From Acanthosepion esculentum (taxonomy: Eukaryota > Mollusca > Cephalopoda > Sepiida > Sepiidae), in contig OZ038485.1 of NCBI GenBank assembly GCA_964036315.1, forward strand, positions 71,296,824 through 71,360,823: DNA of 64,000 bases. Direction: 5' to 3'. Position numbers and translations under genes: made by a program. The notes under the pieces are model-generated. The model was not told the origin of the DNA. It saw only the letters and a program-made list of their open reading frames with translations, and searched no databases. Positions 1 through 13,743 of the stretch are shown in pieces; the stretch's first letter is position 1; each line of letters begins with the position of its first letter.

Positions 1-3000
1 TTCAATTGAAAAATGACAAAATCTGCTAAAATTCCATTTCAACATTTCCAATTGAAATATAATGTCATCCTTTATAATTTATTGATTTCAACATTCTTAA
101 CTGAAACAGCAAAATCTGCGATAATTTTAGTTGTTTTCAATATTTTCAATTTAAAAATAGTAAAATCTACTGTAATTCCATGTGATTTCAATATTTTGTA
201 TTGGAAATTGACAAAATCTGCTGTAATTTTACATTCTTACCCCATATTCAATTGAAAAATATCAAAATCTGCTATAATTTCATTTGATTTCAACATTTCT
301 AATTGAAAAATAACAAAATCTCCTGTAATTCAACTTGATTTTAATATTTGAAAAGTGTCAAAACCTGCCATAATTCAAATGTATTTTCAACAAATACATT
401 CTGCTATAATTCGATTTAATTTCATAATTTTAAATTGAAAACTAAGAAAATTTGAATTATTTTATCTATATTTCCTTATTTTCAATTGAAAAATTACAAA
501 TCTGCTAGAAAACGACATGATTTCATCATTTTCAATTGAAAAATAGCAAAATTTTCAATTAAAAAATGACAAAATTCCATTTCATTTCAGACTTTCAATT
601 GAAAAATGACAAAATCACTTTTAATTCAAATTGAATTCAAGATTTTAAATTGAAAAATAACAAAATCTTCCGTATTTCTAGTTGATTTCAACATTTTCTA
701 TTGAAAAATGACAAAATCTGCTGTAATTTTATTTCATTCAATTGAAAAATAACGAAGTGTGCTATAATTTTTATTTCATTTCAATATTGTGAACTGAAAA
801 ATGATAAAATCTGCTATAATTCTAATGGATTTCCATATTTTCAAATGAAAAATAGTAAAATTTCCTATAATTCCATTTGATTTCCACTTTCTTTATTGAA
901 AAAGAACAAAAATTGCTATAATTGCATTTGATTTCAACATTTTCAATGAAAAAAAAAAAAATGTGTTATAATTCTTTGTGATTTCAAGATTTTCAATTGA
1001 AAATGGCAAAATCTGATTTAATTCTGCTTTATTTCATGATTTTCAATTGAAAAATAACAAAATCTGAAAATGCTTCCAGTTTCTTTGAACATTTTCAATT
1101 CAAAAATGACAAAATCTGCTATAATTATAATTGATTTCATCATTTTCAACTGAAAAATAAAATCTGCTATAATTCTTCCTGATTACAAATTTTCAATTAA
1201 AAAATGACAAAATTCCATTTCATTTGAGATTTTCAATTGAAAAATGACAAAATCACCTTTAATTCAAATTGAATTCAAGAGTTTCAATTGAAAAATAATA
1301 AAATCTTTCGTATTTCTACTTGATTTCAACATTTTCTATTGAAAAATGAGAAAATCTGCTGTAATTTTAATTGATTCCCAATTTTCAATTGAAAAATAAC
1401 AAAGTGTGCTATAATTTTAATTGATTTCAATATTGTGAACTGAAAAATGATAAAATCTGCTATAATTCTAATGGATTTCCACATTTTCAATTGAAAAATA
1501 GTAAAATCTGCTACAATTTCCTTTGTTTTCAACATTTGAAATAGAAAAATATCAGAATCTCATAGGGTTCTACTTTATTTCAACATTTTCAATTGAAAAG
1601 AACACAATCTGCTATAGTACAATTACATTTTGACATTTTCAATTGAAAAAGAGCAAAATCTTTGATAATTCTACTTGTTTCAATATTTTCAATAGAAAAA
1701 AAAAATCTGCTATAATTCAATTTGATTTCAAGATTTTCAATTGAGAAATAAGAAAATCTGCTATAATTCCAGTGGATTTTAATATTTTCAAGTGAGAAAT
1801 TCCAAAATCTGATATAATTCTTTTTGATTCCAAAATTTTCCATTGGAAACTTAAAAATCTGATATAATACAACTTTATTTCAACATTTTCTATTAAAAAT
1901 ATAACTAAATCTGCTATAATTCTAATTTTATCCATATGTGACATTGAAAGATGAGAAAATCTGCTATGATTCCATTTCATTTCAATATTTTCAAATGAAG
2001 AAAAGAAATCTGCTATAATTCATTTGATTTCTACATTTCAAATTGAAAAATAAGAAAATCACCTATAATTCTCTTCATATTCAACATTTGCAAATGAAAA
2101 ATAACAAAATCTGCTATAATTCTATGCCATTTCAACATTTTCAGTAGAAAAATGATAAAATCTGCTATAATTGAACTTGATTCCAACATTTTCAATTTAA
2201 AAATAAGAAAATCTAATGTAATTCCATGTGATTTGAAGATTTTCCATTGAGAAATGACAAAATCTGTTAAAGTTCTAATTGATTACATCATTTTCTATTG
2301 AAAAATAAAATAATCTTCTACAATTCCATTTGATTTCTACATTTCCAATTGAAAATTAACAGAATCTGGTAAAATTCTACTTTATTTCAACATTTACAAT
2401 TGAAAAATACAAAAATAGGCATCAAATTTAATTGCTTTTAATATTTCAATTGAATAATAACAAAATCTGATATAATTCTATTTCTTTCAACATTTTCAAT
2501 TCACAAATAGCAAAATCTCCTTTAGTTCCACTTGATTTCATCATTTCATATTGAAATATAACAAATTTTGCTATAATTATACATATTTTCAACTGAAAAA
2601 TGACAAAATCAGGTATAATTTAAATTTATTTCACCATTTTCTTTAGAAAAAAAAATCTGCTATAGTTCCATTTGATTTCTACCTTTTCTATTGAAAAATG
2701 AACATGTTAAAAATATATTATTTTATTATAATTCTACATGATTTCAACATTTTCAATTGAAAAATGATAAAATCTGCTAAAATCTGCTAAAATTCCATTT
2801 GATTTCAACATTTGCAATTGAAAATTAACAAAATCTACTGTTATTCAACTTGATTTCAATATTGTATATTGAAAAGTTTCAAAAAATGCCATAATTCTCA
2901 CTTATTAATAAAATCTGCTATAATTTCATTTGTTTTCAACTTTTTAAATAAAAAATTACAGAACCTCATAGTGTTCTAGTTTATTTCAACATTTTCAATT

Positions 3001-4997
3001 GAAAAATAACACAATCTACTGTAGCACAATTTTATTTCAACATTTTCAATTGAAAAATAAGAAAATCTGCTATAATTCCAGTGGATTTTTATATTTTCAA
3101 GGGAGAAATGGCAAAATCTGATATAATTCTTTTTGATTCCAAAATTTTCCATTGCAAAATTAAAAAATCTCATATAATACAACTTTATTTCAACATTTTC
3201 TATTAAAAATATGACTAAATCTGCTATAATTCTAATTTTTTGCCAAATTTTACATTGAAAGATGAGAAAGTCTGCTATGATTCCATTTGATTTCAATATT
3301 TTCAAATGAAAAAAATGAAATATGCTATAATTCCATTTGATTTCTACATTTTCAATTGAAAAATCAGAAAATCAGCTATAATTCTCTTCATATTCAATAT
3401 TTGCAACTGAAAAATAACAAAATCTGCTATGATTTCAACTTTTTCAATAGAAAAATGATAAAATCTGCTATAATTGAACTTGATTTCAACATTTTCAATT
3501 TAAAACTAAGAAAATCTACTGTAATTCCATGTGATTTGAAGATTTTCAATTGAAAAATGACAAAATCAACTTTAATTCAAATTGAATTCAACATTTTCAA
3601 TTGAAAAATAACAAAATCTTCCATATTTCTACTTAATTTCAACATTTTCTATTGAAAAATGAAAAAATCTGCTGTAATTTTAATTCATTCCCAAATTTCA
3701 ATTGAAAAATAAGAAAGCGTGCTATAATTTTAATTGATTTCTATAATTCTAATGGATTTCCACATTCTCAATTGAAAAATAGTAAAATCTGCAATAATTT
3801 CATTTGTTTTCAACTTTTTAAATAGAAAAATAATAGAACCTCCTAGGGTTCTCATTTATTTCAACATTTTCAATTGAAAAATAACAAAATGTGATATAAT
3901 TCTTAGTGATTTAAACATTTTCTATTGAAAAATGGTAAAATCTGATATAATTCTACTTTATTTGCTGATTTTCATTTGAAAAATAACAAAATCTGAAATA
4001 CTTCCAGTTTATTTCAACATATTCAATTAAAAAATGACAAAATCTGCTATAATTATAATTGATTTAATTATTTTCAACTGAAAAATAACACAATCTGCTA
4101 TAGTACAATTTCATTTTTACATTTTCAATTGAAAAAGATCAAAATCTTTGATAATTCTACTTGTTTCACTATTTTCAATAGCACAAAATTACAAATCTGC
4201 TATAATTCCATTTGATTTCAACATTTTCAATTTAAAAATAACAAAATCTACTGTAATTCCATGTGATTTGAACATTTTCTATTCAGAAATGACAAAATCT
4301 GCTAGTCCTAATAGATTATATCATTTTCTATTGAAAAATGACAAATCTGCTACAATTCCATTTGATTTCATCATTTCATATTGAAATATAATGACATCCT
4401 TTATAATTGTATTGATTTCAACATTTGCAATGGAAACAGCAAAATCTGCTATAATTTTACTTGTTTTCAATTTTCAATTGAAAAATAAGAAAATCAGCTA
4501 TAATTCCTATAAAAATCTCCTATAGTTCCATTTGATTTCATCATTTCATATTGAAATATAACAAATTTTGCTATAATTATACATATTTTCAACTGAAAAA
4601 TGACAAAATCAGGTATAATTTACATTTATTTCAACATTTATTTTGAAAAAAAAAAAATCTGATATAGTTCCATTTGATTTCTACCTGTTCTATTGAAAAA
4701 TAAACATGTTAAAAATATATTATTTTTATTATAATTCTAATTGATTTCAACATTTTCAATTGAAAAATGATAAAATCTGCTAAAATTCCATTTGATTTCA
4801 ACATTTCCAATTGAAATAAAAGGAAATCCTTTATAATTTTATTGATTTCAACATTTGCAATGGAAACAGCAAAATCTGCTATAATTTTACTTGTTTTCAA
4901 TATTTTTAATTGAAAGATATCAAAATCTCCTTTAATAAAATTGATTTCAATATTTTCTATTGGAAAATGACAAAATCTGCTGTAATTTTACATTCTT
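1..4997 (-). repeat. Satellite A array, segment 1 (about 51-bp units)
   Basis: Tandem array of diverged units of about 51 bp. Each unit has the palindromic core TTTTCAATTGAAAA, then an AACAAAATCTGCTATAATT-like stretch, then TTGATTTCAACA. The unit reads as an open 17-codon frame on the minus strand, which is how orientation is assigned in all satellite A entries. There is no gene here; the open frames present change phase whenever a unit is 49, 50 or 52 bp long. Positions 340-1320 and 3515-4990 recur in the same order at 37055-39430. The interval 2838-4000 recurs inverted at about 5700-6850. Confidence 0.93.
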
Positions 4998-7900
4998 ATA
5001 GGTGATTTTCTTATTTTTCAATTTGAAATGTAGAAATCAAATGAATTATAGCAGATTTCTTTTCTTCATTTGAAAATATTGAAATCAAATGGAATCATAG
5101 CAGATTTTCTCATCTTTCAATGTCACATTTAGAAAAAAATTAGAATTATAGCAGATTTAGTTATATTTTTAATAGAAAATGTTGAAATAAAGTTGTATTA
5201 TATCAGATTTTTTAATTTTTCAATGGAAAATTTTGGAATCAAAAAGAATTATATCAGATTTTGCAATTTCTCACTTGAAAATGTTAAAATCCACTGCAAT
5301 TATAGCAGATTTTCTTATTTTTCAATTGAAAATGTTGAAATCAAATGGAATTAGAGCAGATTTGTTATTTTTTTCTATTGAAAACAGTGAAACAAGTAGA
5401 ATTATCAAAGATGTTTCTCTTTTTCAATTGAAAATGTCAAAATGAAATTGTACTATAGCAGATTGTGTTATTTTTAATTGAAAATGTTGAAATAAAGTAG
5501 AACCCTATGAGGTTATGTTATTTTTCTATTTCCAAAGTTGAAAACAAAGGAAATTGTGGCCGATTTTACTATTTTTCAATTGAAAATGTGGAAAGCCATT
5601 AGAATTATAGAAGATTTTGTCATTTTTTAATTGAATATGTTGAAATAAACTGGAAGTATTTCAGATTTTGGTATTTTTCAAATGAAAATCATCAAATGAA
5701 GTAGAATTATATCAGATTTAAAATGTTTAAATCACGAAGAATTATAGCACATTTTGTTATTTTTCAATTGAAAATGTTGAAATAAATTCGAACCCTAGGA
5801 GATTCTGTTATTTTTCTATTTAAAAAGTTGAAAACAAATGAAATTATAGCAGATTTTACTATTTTTCAATTGTGAATGTGGAAATCCATTAGAATTATAG
5901 AAATCAATTAAAATTATAGCACGCTTTGTTATTTTTCAATTGAAATTTGGGAATTAATTAAAATTACAGCAGATTTTCGATAGAAAATGTTGAATTCAAT
6001 TTGAATTTAAGTTGATTTTGTCATTTTTCAATTGAAAATCTTCAAATCACATGGAATTACAGTACATTTTCTTATTTTTATTTGAAAATGTTGAAATCAA
6101 GTTCAATTATAACAGATTTTATCATTTTTCTATTGAAAATGTTGAAATGGCCTAAAATCATAGCAGATTTTGTTATTTTTCATTTGCAAATATTGAATAT
6201 GAAGAGAATTATAGCTGATTTTCTGATTTTTAAATTGAAAATGTAGAAATCAAATGGAATTATAGCACATTTCATTTTATCATTTGAAAATATTGAAATC
6301 AAATGGAATCATAGCATATTTTCTCATCTTTCAATGTAAAATTTGGAAAAAAATTAGAATTATTTTATTAGTTATTTTTTTAATAGAAAATGTTGAAATA
6401 AATTTGTATTATATGAGATTTTTTAATTTTCCAAAGGAAAATTTTGGAATAAAAAAGAATTATATCAGATTTTGAAATTTCTCACTTGAAAATATAAAAA
6501 TCCACTGAAATTATAGTAGATTTTCTTATTTTTCAATTGAAAATGTTGAAATCAAATGGAATTATACCAGATTTGTTATTTTTTTCTATTGAAAATAGTG
6601 AAACAAGTAGAATTATCAAAGATTTTGCTCTTTTTCAATTGAAAAGGTCAAAATAAAATTGTGCTACAGTAGATTGTGTTATTTTTCAATTGAAAATGTT
6701 GAAATAAACTAGAACACTATGAGGTTCTGTTATTTTCTTATTTAAAAAGTTGAAAGCCAATGAAATTATAGCAGATTTTACTAATAAGTAAGAATTATGG
6801 CAGATTTTGACACTTTTCAATATACAATATTGAAATCAAGTAGATTTTGTTATTTTGCAATTGCAAATGTTGAAATCAAATGGAATTTTAGCAGATTTTA
6901 TCATTTTTCAATTGAAAATGTTGAAATCAAGTGGAACTACAGGAGATTTTGCTATTTGTGAATTGAAAATGTTGAAATAAATTGAATTATATCAGATTTT
7001 GTTATTTTCCAATTGAAATATTGAAAGCAATTGAATTTAATGCATATTTTGATAATTTTCAATTGTAAATGTTGAAACAAAGTAGAATTATACCAGATTT
7101 TGTTAATTTTCAATTGGAAATGTAGAAATCAAATGGAATTGTAGAAGATTATTTTATTTTTCAATAGAAAATGATGTAATCAATTAGGACTTTAGCAGAT
7201 TTTGTCATTTCTCAATAGAAAATCTTCAAATCACATGGAATTACAGTAGATTTTCTTATTTTTAAATTGAAAATGTTGAAATCAAGTTCAATTATAGCAG
7301 ATTTTATCATTTTTCTACTGAAAATGTTGAAATGGCATAGAATTATAGCAGATTATTTTATTTTTCATTTGCAAATGTTGAATATAAATAGAATTATACC
7401 TGATTTTCTTATTTTTCAATTGAAAATGTAGAAATCAAATGGAATTATAGCAGATTTCATTTTTTCACTTGAAAATATTGAAATCAAATGGAATCATAGC
7501 AGATTTTCTCATCATTCAATATAAAATTTGGAAAAAAATTAGATTTTTTAATTTTCCAATGGAAAATTTTGGAATCAAAAAGAATTATATCAGATTTTTT
7601 AATTTCTCACTTGAAAATGTTAAAATCCACTGGAATTATAGGAGATTTACTTATTTTTAAATTGAAAATGTTGAAATCAAATGGAATTATAGCAGATTTG
7701 TTGAAATCAATTAAAATTATAGCACACTTTGTCATTTTTCAATTGAAAATCTCAAATGAAATGGAACTTTCTCATTTTTTAATTCAAAATCAGGTAGAAT
7801 TATAGCAGATTTTATTTTTCAGTTGAAAATGATGAAATCAATCATAATTATAGCAGATTTTGTCATTTTTGAATTGAAAATTTGAAATAAACTGGAAGTA

Positions 7901-9197
7901 TTTCTGATTTTGTTATTTTTCAATTGAAAATCATGAAATAAAGTAGAATTAAATCAGATTTTGCCATTTTTCAATTGAAAATGTTTAAATCATGAAGAAT
8001 TATAGCACATTTTGTTATTTTTCAATTGATAATTTTGAAATCAAATGTAATTAGAGCAAATTTTGTTCTTTTTCAATTAAAAATGTGGAAATCAAATGGG
8101 ATTATAGCAAATTTTGTTAGTTTCATTTGAAAATGTTAAAATCATTTACAATTATATCAGATTTTGTTATTTTTTAATTGAAAATGTTGAAATAAACTGG
8201 AAGTCTTTTTCAGATTTTGTTATTTATCAATTGAAAATCATGAAATAAAGTAGAATTATATCAGATTTTGCCATTTTTCAATTGAAAATGTTTAATCAGG
8301 TAGAATTAAAGGAAATTTTGTTCTATTTCAATTAAGAATGTGGAAATCAAATGGAATTATAGCAAATTTTGTTAGTTTCATTTGAAAATGTTAAAATCAT
8401 TATAGAATTAAAGCAGATTGTGTTATTTTTCAATTGAAAATGTTGATGTGAAGTAGAATTATTGCAAATATTGCTATTTTTCAATTGAAAAGGATGAAAT
8501 CAATTCGTATTCTAGCAGATTTGTAATTTTTCAATTGAAAATAAGGAAATAAAGATAAAATAATTCAGATTTTATTACTTTTCAATTTAAAAAGATGAAA
8601 TTAAATGGTATTATAGCAGAATGAATTTGTTGAATATACGTTTGAATTATGGCAGATTTTGAGACTTTTCAATATACAATATTGAAATCAAGTTGAATTA
8701 CAGTAGATTTTGTAATTTTTCAATTGAAAATGTGGATATCCATTAGAATTATAGCAGATTTTATCATTTTTCAGTTCACAATATTGAAATCAATTAAAAT
8801 TATAGCACACTTTGTTATTTTTCAATTGAAAATTGGGAATGAATTACAATTACAGCAGATTTTGTCATTTTTCAATAGAAAATGTTGAAATCAAGAAGAA
8901 ATACGGAAGATTTTATTATTTTTCAATTGAAACTGTTGAAATGAAATGGAATCATAGCAGATTTTGTCATCTTTCAATGCAAAATTTGGAAAAAAATTAG
9001 AATTATAGCAGATTTAGATATATTTTAATAGAAAATGTTGAAATAAAGTTGTATTATATCAGATTTTTTGGAATCAAAGAATTATAACAGATTTTGCAAT
9101 TTCTCACTTGAAAATATTAAAATCCACTAGAATTATAGCTGATTTTCTTATTTTTCAATTGAAAATGTTGAAATCAAAATGGAATTATACAAGATAT
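4998..9197 (+). repeat. Satellite A array, segment 2, opposite orientation
   Basis: Same 51-bp family, flipped relative to segment 1. Units now read TTCAATTGAAAATGTTGAAA, then a variable part, then ATTATAGCAGATTTTG. The flip lies at 4997-5001, where an incomplete minus unit runs straight into a plus unit. The HOR landmark CAATATACAATATTG, which occurs once per higher-order repeat, is at about 6818 and 8670. A segment at 5000-5600 matches 52840-53410, including the rare variant GGAAATTGTGGCCGATTTTA. No gene seen. Confidence 0.92.
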
Positions 9198-10672
9198 AAC
9201 CCTAAGCCTAACACTAACACTATACCTAACACTAACCCTAACCCTAAGCCAAACCTAAACCTAGCCCTAACCCTAACACTAACCCTAAACCTAACCCTAA
9301 ACCTTATCCCTAAAACTAAAACTAACACTAAGCCTAACCCTAATCACTAAGCCTAAAACTAAACCTAACCCTAACCCTAAACCTAACGCTAACCCTAACA
9401 CTAACCCTAACCCTAACCGTAACCCTTACCCTAACCCTAACCCTTAACCCGAACCCTAACCCTAACACTAAGCCTAACCCTAAACATTAACCTTAAACCT
9501 AAACGTCAAACTAAACCTAACCCTAACCCTAAACCTAACCCTAAACCCTAATCCTAACCTTAACCCTAAATCTAACCCCAACCCTAACACTAACACTAAA
9601 CCTAACCCTAACTCTAAGCCAACCCTAATCCTAAACCTAACCCTAACACTAAGCCTAACCCTAAACATTAACCCTAAACCTAAACGTCAAACTAAACCTA
9701 ATCCTAACCCTAAACGCTAATCCTAACCTTAACACTAAACCTAACCCCAAACCTAACCCTTAACCCTAACCCTAACCCTAACCCGAACCGTTAAACCTAA
9801 GGCTAGCCTTAAACCTAACCCTAACCCTAACACTAACCCTAAACCTAAACCTAACCCTAACCCCGAACCCTAAACCTAACTCTAAACCTAAACCTAACGA
9901 TACCCCTAACGCTAACCCTAACCCTAACCCAAACCCATTATCCTAAACCTAAACCTAAACCTAACCCTAACACCTAACCCTAACCCTAATGCTAAACCTA
10001 AACATAATTATAGCCCTAACCCTAATCCAAACCCTAACACTAAAACTAACCCTAACCCTAAACCTAAACCCTAACCCTAAACCTAAACCTAAACCTAACC
10101 CTAACCCCTAACCCTAAACCTAATCCTAAACCTAAAATTAACCCTAACTGTAAAACTTACCCTAATCCTAACACTTAACCCTAAACCTAACCCTAACCCT
10201 AACACTAACCCCTACCCTAACCCTAAACCTAACCCCTAACCCTAACACTAACACTAACCCTAAACCTATTGCCTAACCCTAACCCTAACCTTAGCCCTAA
10301 CCCTAACCCTAACCCTATCCCTAACCCAAAACCTAACACTAAACCTAGCCCTAGCCCTAACAAGAACCCTAACCACAACCCCAAACCCAACCCTAAACCT
10401 AGCCCTAACCCTAGGCCTAACCCTAACCCTAGCCCTAACCCTAACACTAACTCTAACCCTAACCCTAGCCCTAGCAATAACCCTAACCCTTATTCTAACC
10501 CTAACCCTAAACCTATCCCTGACCCTAACCCTAACACTAAACCCTAACACTAACCCTAACCCTAAAACTAAACCCTAACACTAACCCTAACCCTAAACCT
10601 AACCCTAACCCTAACCCGAGCCCTAGCCCTAACCATAACCCTAACCCTAACCCCAACCCCAACCCTAACCTA
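9198..10672 (-). repeat. Interstitial telomere-repeat block 1 (CCCTAA on + strand)
   Basis: About 1.48 kb of degenerate (CCCTAA)n, the metazoan TTAGGG telomere sequence written on the minus strand. It is interleaved with variants CCTAAA, CACTAA and CCCTAG. Left flank is GGAATTATACAAGATAT and right flank is AATTTTATTTGTAT, both satellite A sequence. An internal copy of about 181 bp can be seen: AAACATTAACC is at 9482 and again at 9663, each followed about 16 bp later by the motif ACGTCAAAC. Leu-Gly, Pro-Asn or Arg-Val open frames here come only from the 6-bp period. The block is too degenerate and internal to be a working telomere end. Confidence 0.95.
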
Positions 10673-12697
10673 ATTTTATTTGTATGGAAAATAATGAAAC
10701 AAGTAGAATTATGAAAGATTTTGCTCTTTTACAATTGAAAATGTCAACATGAATTTGTACTATAGCAGATTGTGTTATTTTTCGGTTGAAATGTTGAAAT
10801 AATATAGAACCCTATGAGGTTCTGTTATTTTTCTATTTAGAAAGTTTAAAACAAATAAAATCATAGCAGATTTTACTATTTTTCAATTGAAAATGTGGAA
10901 ATCAATTAAAATTATAGCACACTTTGTTATTTTTCAATTGAAAATTGGGAATGAATTAATATTACAGCAGATTTTATCATTTTTCAACAGAAAATGTTGA
11001 AATCAAGTAGAAATACGAAAGATTTTATTATTTTTCAATTGAAACTGTTGAATTAAATTTGAATTAAAGGTGATTTTGTCATTTTTCAATTGAAAATCTC
11101 AAATGAAATGGAATTTTCTCATTTTTTAATTGAAAATTTGTAATCAGGTAGAATTATAGATTTTATTTTTCAGTTGAAAATGATGAAATCAATTATAATT
11201 ATAGCAGATTTTGTCATTTTTGAATTGAAAATGTTGAAATAAACTGGAAGTATTTCAGATTTTGTTATTTTTCAATTGAAAATCATGAAATAAAGCAGAA
11301 TTAAATCAGATTTTGCCATTTTTCAATTGAAAATGTTGAAATCACAAAGAATTATAGCACATTTTTTTATTTTTCAATTGAAAATGTTGAAATCAAATGT
11401 AATTATAGCAAATTTTGTTCTTTTTCAATTAAGAATGTGGAAATCAAATGGAATTATAGCAGATTTTACTATTTTTCAATTGAGAATAAAGCAAAATAAT
11501 TCAGATTTTCTTAATTTTCAATTTAAAATGATGAAATTAAATGGAGTTATAGCAGATTGAAGTTGTTGAAAATAAGTTAGAATTATGCAGATTTTGACAC
11601 TTTTCAATATACAATATTGAAATCAAGTTGAATTACAGTAGATTTTGTTATTTTTCAATTGAAAATGTTGAAATCAATTGTAATTATAGCAAATTTTGTT
11701 CTTTTTCAATTAAGAATGTGGAAATCAAATGGAATTATAGCAAATTTTGTTAGTTTCATTTCAAAATGTTAAAATCTTTTAGAATTATAGGAGATTGTAT
11801 TATTTTTCAATTGAAAATATTGATGTAAAGTAGAATTATTGCAAATTTTGTTATTTTTCAATTGAAAATGATGAAATCAAGTGGTATTCTAGCAGATTTG
11901 TAATTTTTCAATTGAAAATAAGGAAATAAAGCAAAATAATTCAGATTTTGTTAATTTTCAATTTAAAATGATGAAATTAAATGGAGTTATAGCAGATTGA
12001 AGTTGTTGAAAATAAGTTAGAATTATGCAGATTTTGACACTTTTCAATATACAATATTGAAATCAAGTTGAATTACAGTAGATTTTGTTATTTTTCAATT
12101 GGAAATGTTGAAATCAAATGAAATTATAGCAGATTTTGTCATTTTCCAATAGAAAATCTTCAAATCACATGGAATTACAGTAGATTTTCTCATTTTTAAA
12201 TTGAAAATGTTGAAATCAATTTCAATTATAGCATATTTTATCATTTTTCTATTAAAAATGTTGAAATGGAATATAATTATAGCAGATTTTGTTATTTTTC
12301 ATTTGCAAATGTTGAATATGAAGAGAATTATACCTGATTTTCTTATTTTTCAATTGAAAATGTAGAAACCAAATGGAATTATAGCAGATTTCATTTTTTT
12401 ATTTGAAAATATTGAAATCAAATGGAATCATAGCAGATTTTCTCATCTTTCAATGTAAAATTTGGAAAAAAATTAGAATTATAGCAGATTTAGTTATTTT
12501 TTTAATAGAATATGTTGAAATAAAGTTGTATTATATGAGATTTTTTAATTTTCCAATGGAAAACTTTGGAATCAAAAAGAATTATAACAGATTTTGCAAT
12601 TTCTCACATGAAAATATTAAAATCAGCTAGAATTATAGCTGATTTTCTTATTTTTCAACTGAAAATGTTGAAATCAAAATGGAATTATACAAGATAT
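10673..12697 (+). repeat. Satellite A array, segment 3
   Basis: Plus-oriented 51-bp units between telomere blocks 1 and 2. HOR landmarks are at about 11604 and 12044. Both carry the same 1-bp loss (GAATTATGCAGATTTT instead of ATTATGGCAG), showing that they are close relatives. The first about 440 bp (10673-11115) match the inverted flank of telomere block 4. No gene seen. Confidence 0.92.
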
Positions 12698-13343
12698 AAC
12701 ACTAAGCCTAACACTAACACTAACCCTAACACTAAACCTAACACTAAGCCAACCCTAACACTAACACTAACCCTAGCCCTAACCCTAACCCAAACCCTAA
12801 TAGTACCCTAACCATAACTCTAACACTAACCCTAACCCTAACCCTAACCCTAACCCTAACTCTAACCCTAAACCTAACCCTAACCCTAAAACTAAACCTA
12901 ACCCTAACCGTAACCCTTACCCTAACCATAACCCTTAACCCTAAACCTAACCCTAAACCCAACCCTAACCCTAACCCTAACCATAACACCTACCCTAACC
13001 CTAAACCTAACCCCTAACCCTAACGCTAACACTAACCCTAACACTATCGCCTAACCCAAACCCTAACCCTACCCCTAGCCCTAAAAATAACCCTACCCCT
13101 AACCCTAACCCTAGACCTAACGCTAACCCTATCCCTAACCCTAACCCTAACCCTAACCCTAACCCAAAACCTAACACTAACCCTAGCCCTAGCCCTAACA
13201 CTAACGCTAACCTCAACCCCGACCCCAACCCTAAGCCTAGCCCTAAGCCTAGCCCTAACACTAACCCTAACCCTAACCTTAAAACTAACTCTAACCCTAA
13301 CCCTAGCCCTAGCACTAACTCTAACCCTAACCCTAACTCTAAA

Positions 13344-13379
<36 letters not shown>

Positions 13380-13743
13380 CCCTAAACACTAACCCTAACC
13401 CCAAACCCAAGCCTAACCATAACCCCAACCCCAACCATAACCCTAACCCAATTTTATTTGTATTGCAAATAATGAAACAAGTAGAATTATCAAAGATTTT
13501 GCTATTTTTCAATTGAAAATGTCAAAATGAAATTGTACTATAGCAGATTGTGTTATTTTTCTGTTGAAATGTTGAAATAATGTAGCACCCTATGAGGTTC
13601 TGTTATTTTTCTATTTAGAAAGATTAAACCAAATGAAATCATAGCAGATTTTACTATTTTTCAATTGAAAATGTGGAAATCAATTAAAATTATAGCACAC
13701 TTTGTTATTTTTCAATTGAAAATTCGGAATGAATTAAAATTAC
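11891..13743 (+). repeat. 1853-bp tandem duplication, copy 1
   Basis: Everything from AGCAGATTTGTAATTTTTCA at 11891 to 13743 is repeated from 13744 onward, with a constant offset of 1853 bp. The copy includes satellite A units, the whole of telomere block 2 and its right flank. Open frames at 12403, 12566, 12744 and 13007 recur unchanged at +1853. The visible differences are one base near 11949 (TTTTGTTAA against TTTTCTTAA) and one 6-bp telomere unit. The junction falls in a shared AGCAGATTT stretch. Confidence 0.93.
12698..13449 (-). repeat. Interstitial telomere-repeat block 2
   Basis: About 0.75 kb of degenerate CCCTAA repeats with many CCCTAG, CACTAA and CCTAAA variants. Left junction ACAAGATATAACACTAAGCC and right junction CTAACCCAATTTTATTTG match block 3 exactly. 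They differ slightly from blocks 1 and 4, which end in AACCTAATTTT. It is about half the length of block 1, so it is probably a shortened derivative. Confidence 0.95.

Noticed and set aside
1..5000. CRISPR-like array (palindromic repeat every about 50 bp)
   Set aside because: The stretches between palindromes are related to each other and are not unique spacers, the DNA is eukaryotic in character and no cas gene is present.
10229..10550. Gly-Leu, Pro-Asn and Arg-Val repeat proteins in the telomere blocks (also 12744-13315, 14597-15174, 48368-48933)
   Set aside because: Any 6-bp repeat without a stop gives long dipeptide frames on both strands; overlapping frames in several phases show that none is real.
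9198..10672. A true chromosome end
   Set aside because: The repeats are heavily degenerate, flanked by satellite on both sides and present in both orientations, so they are interstitial.
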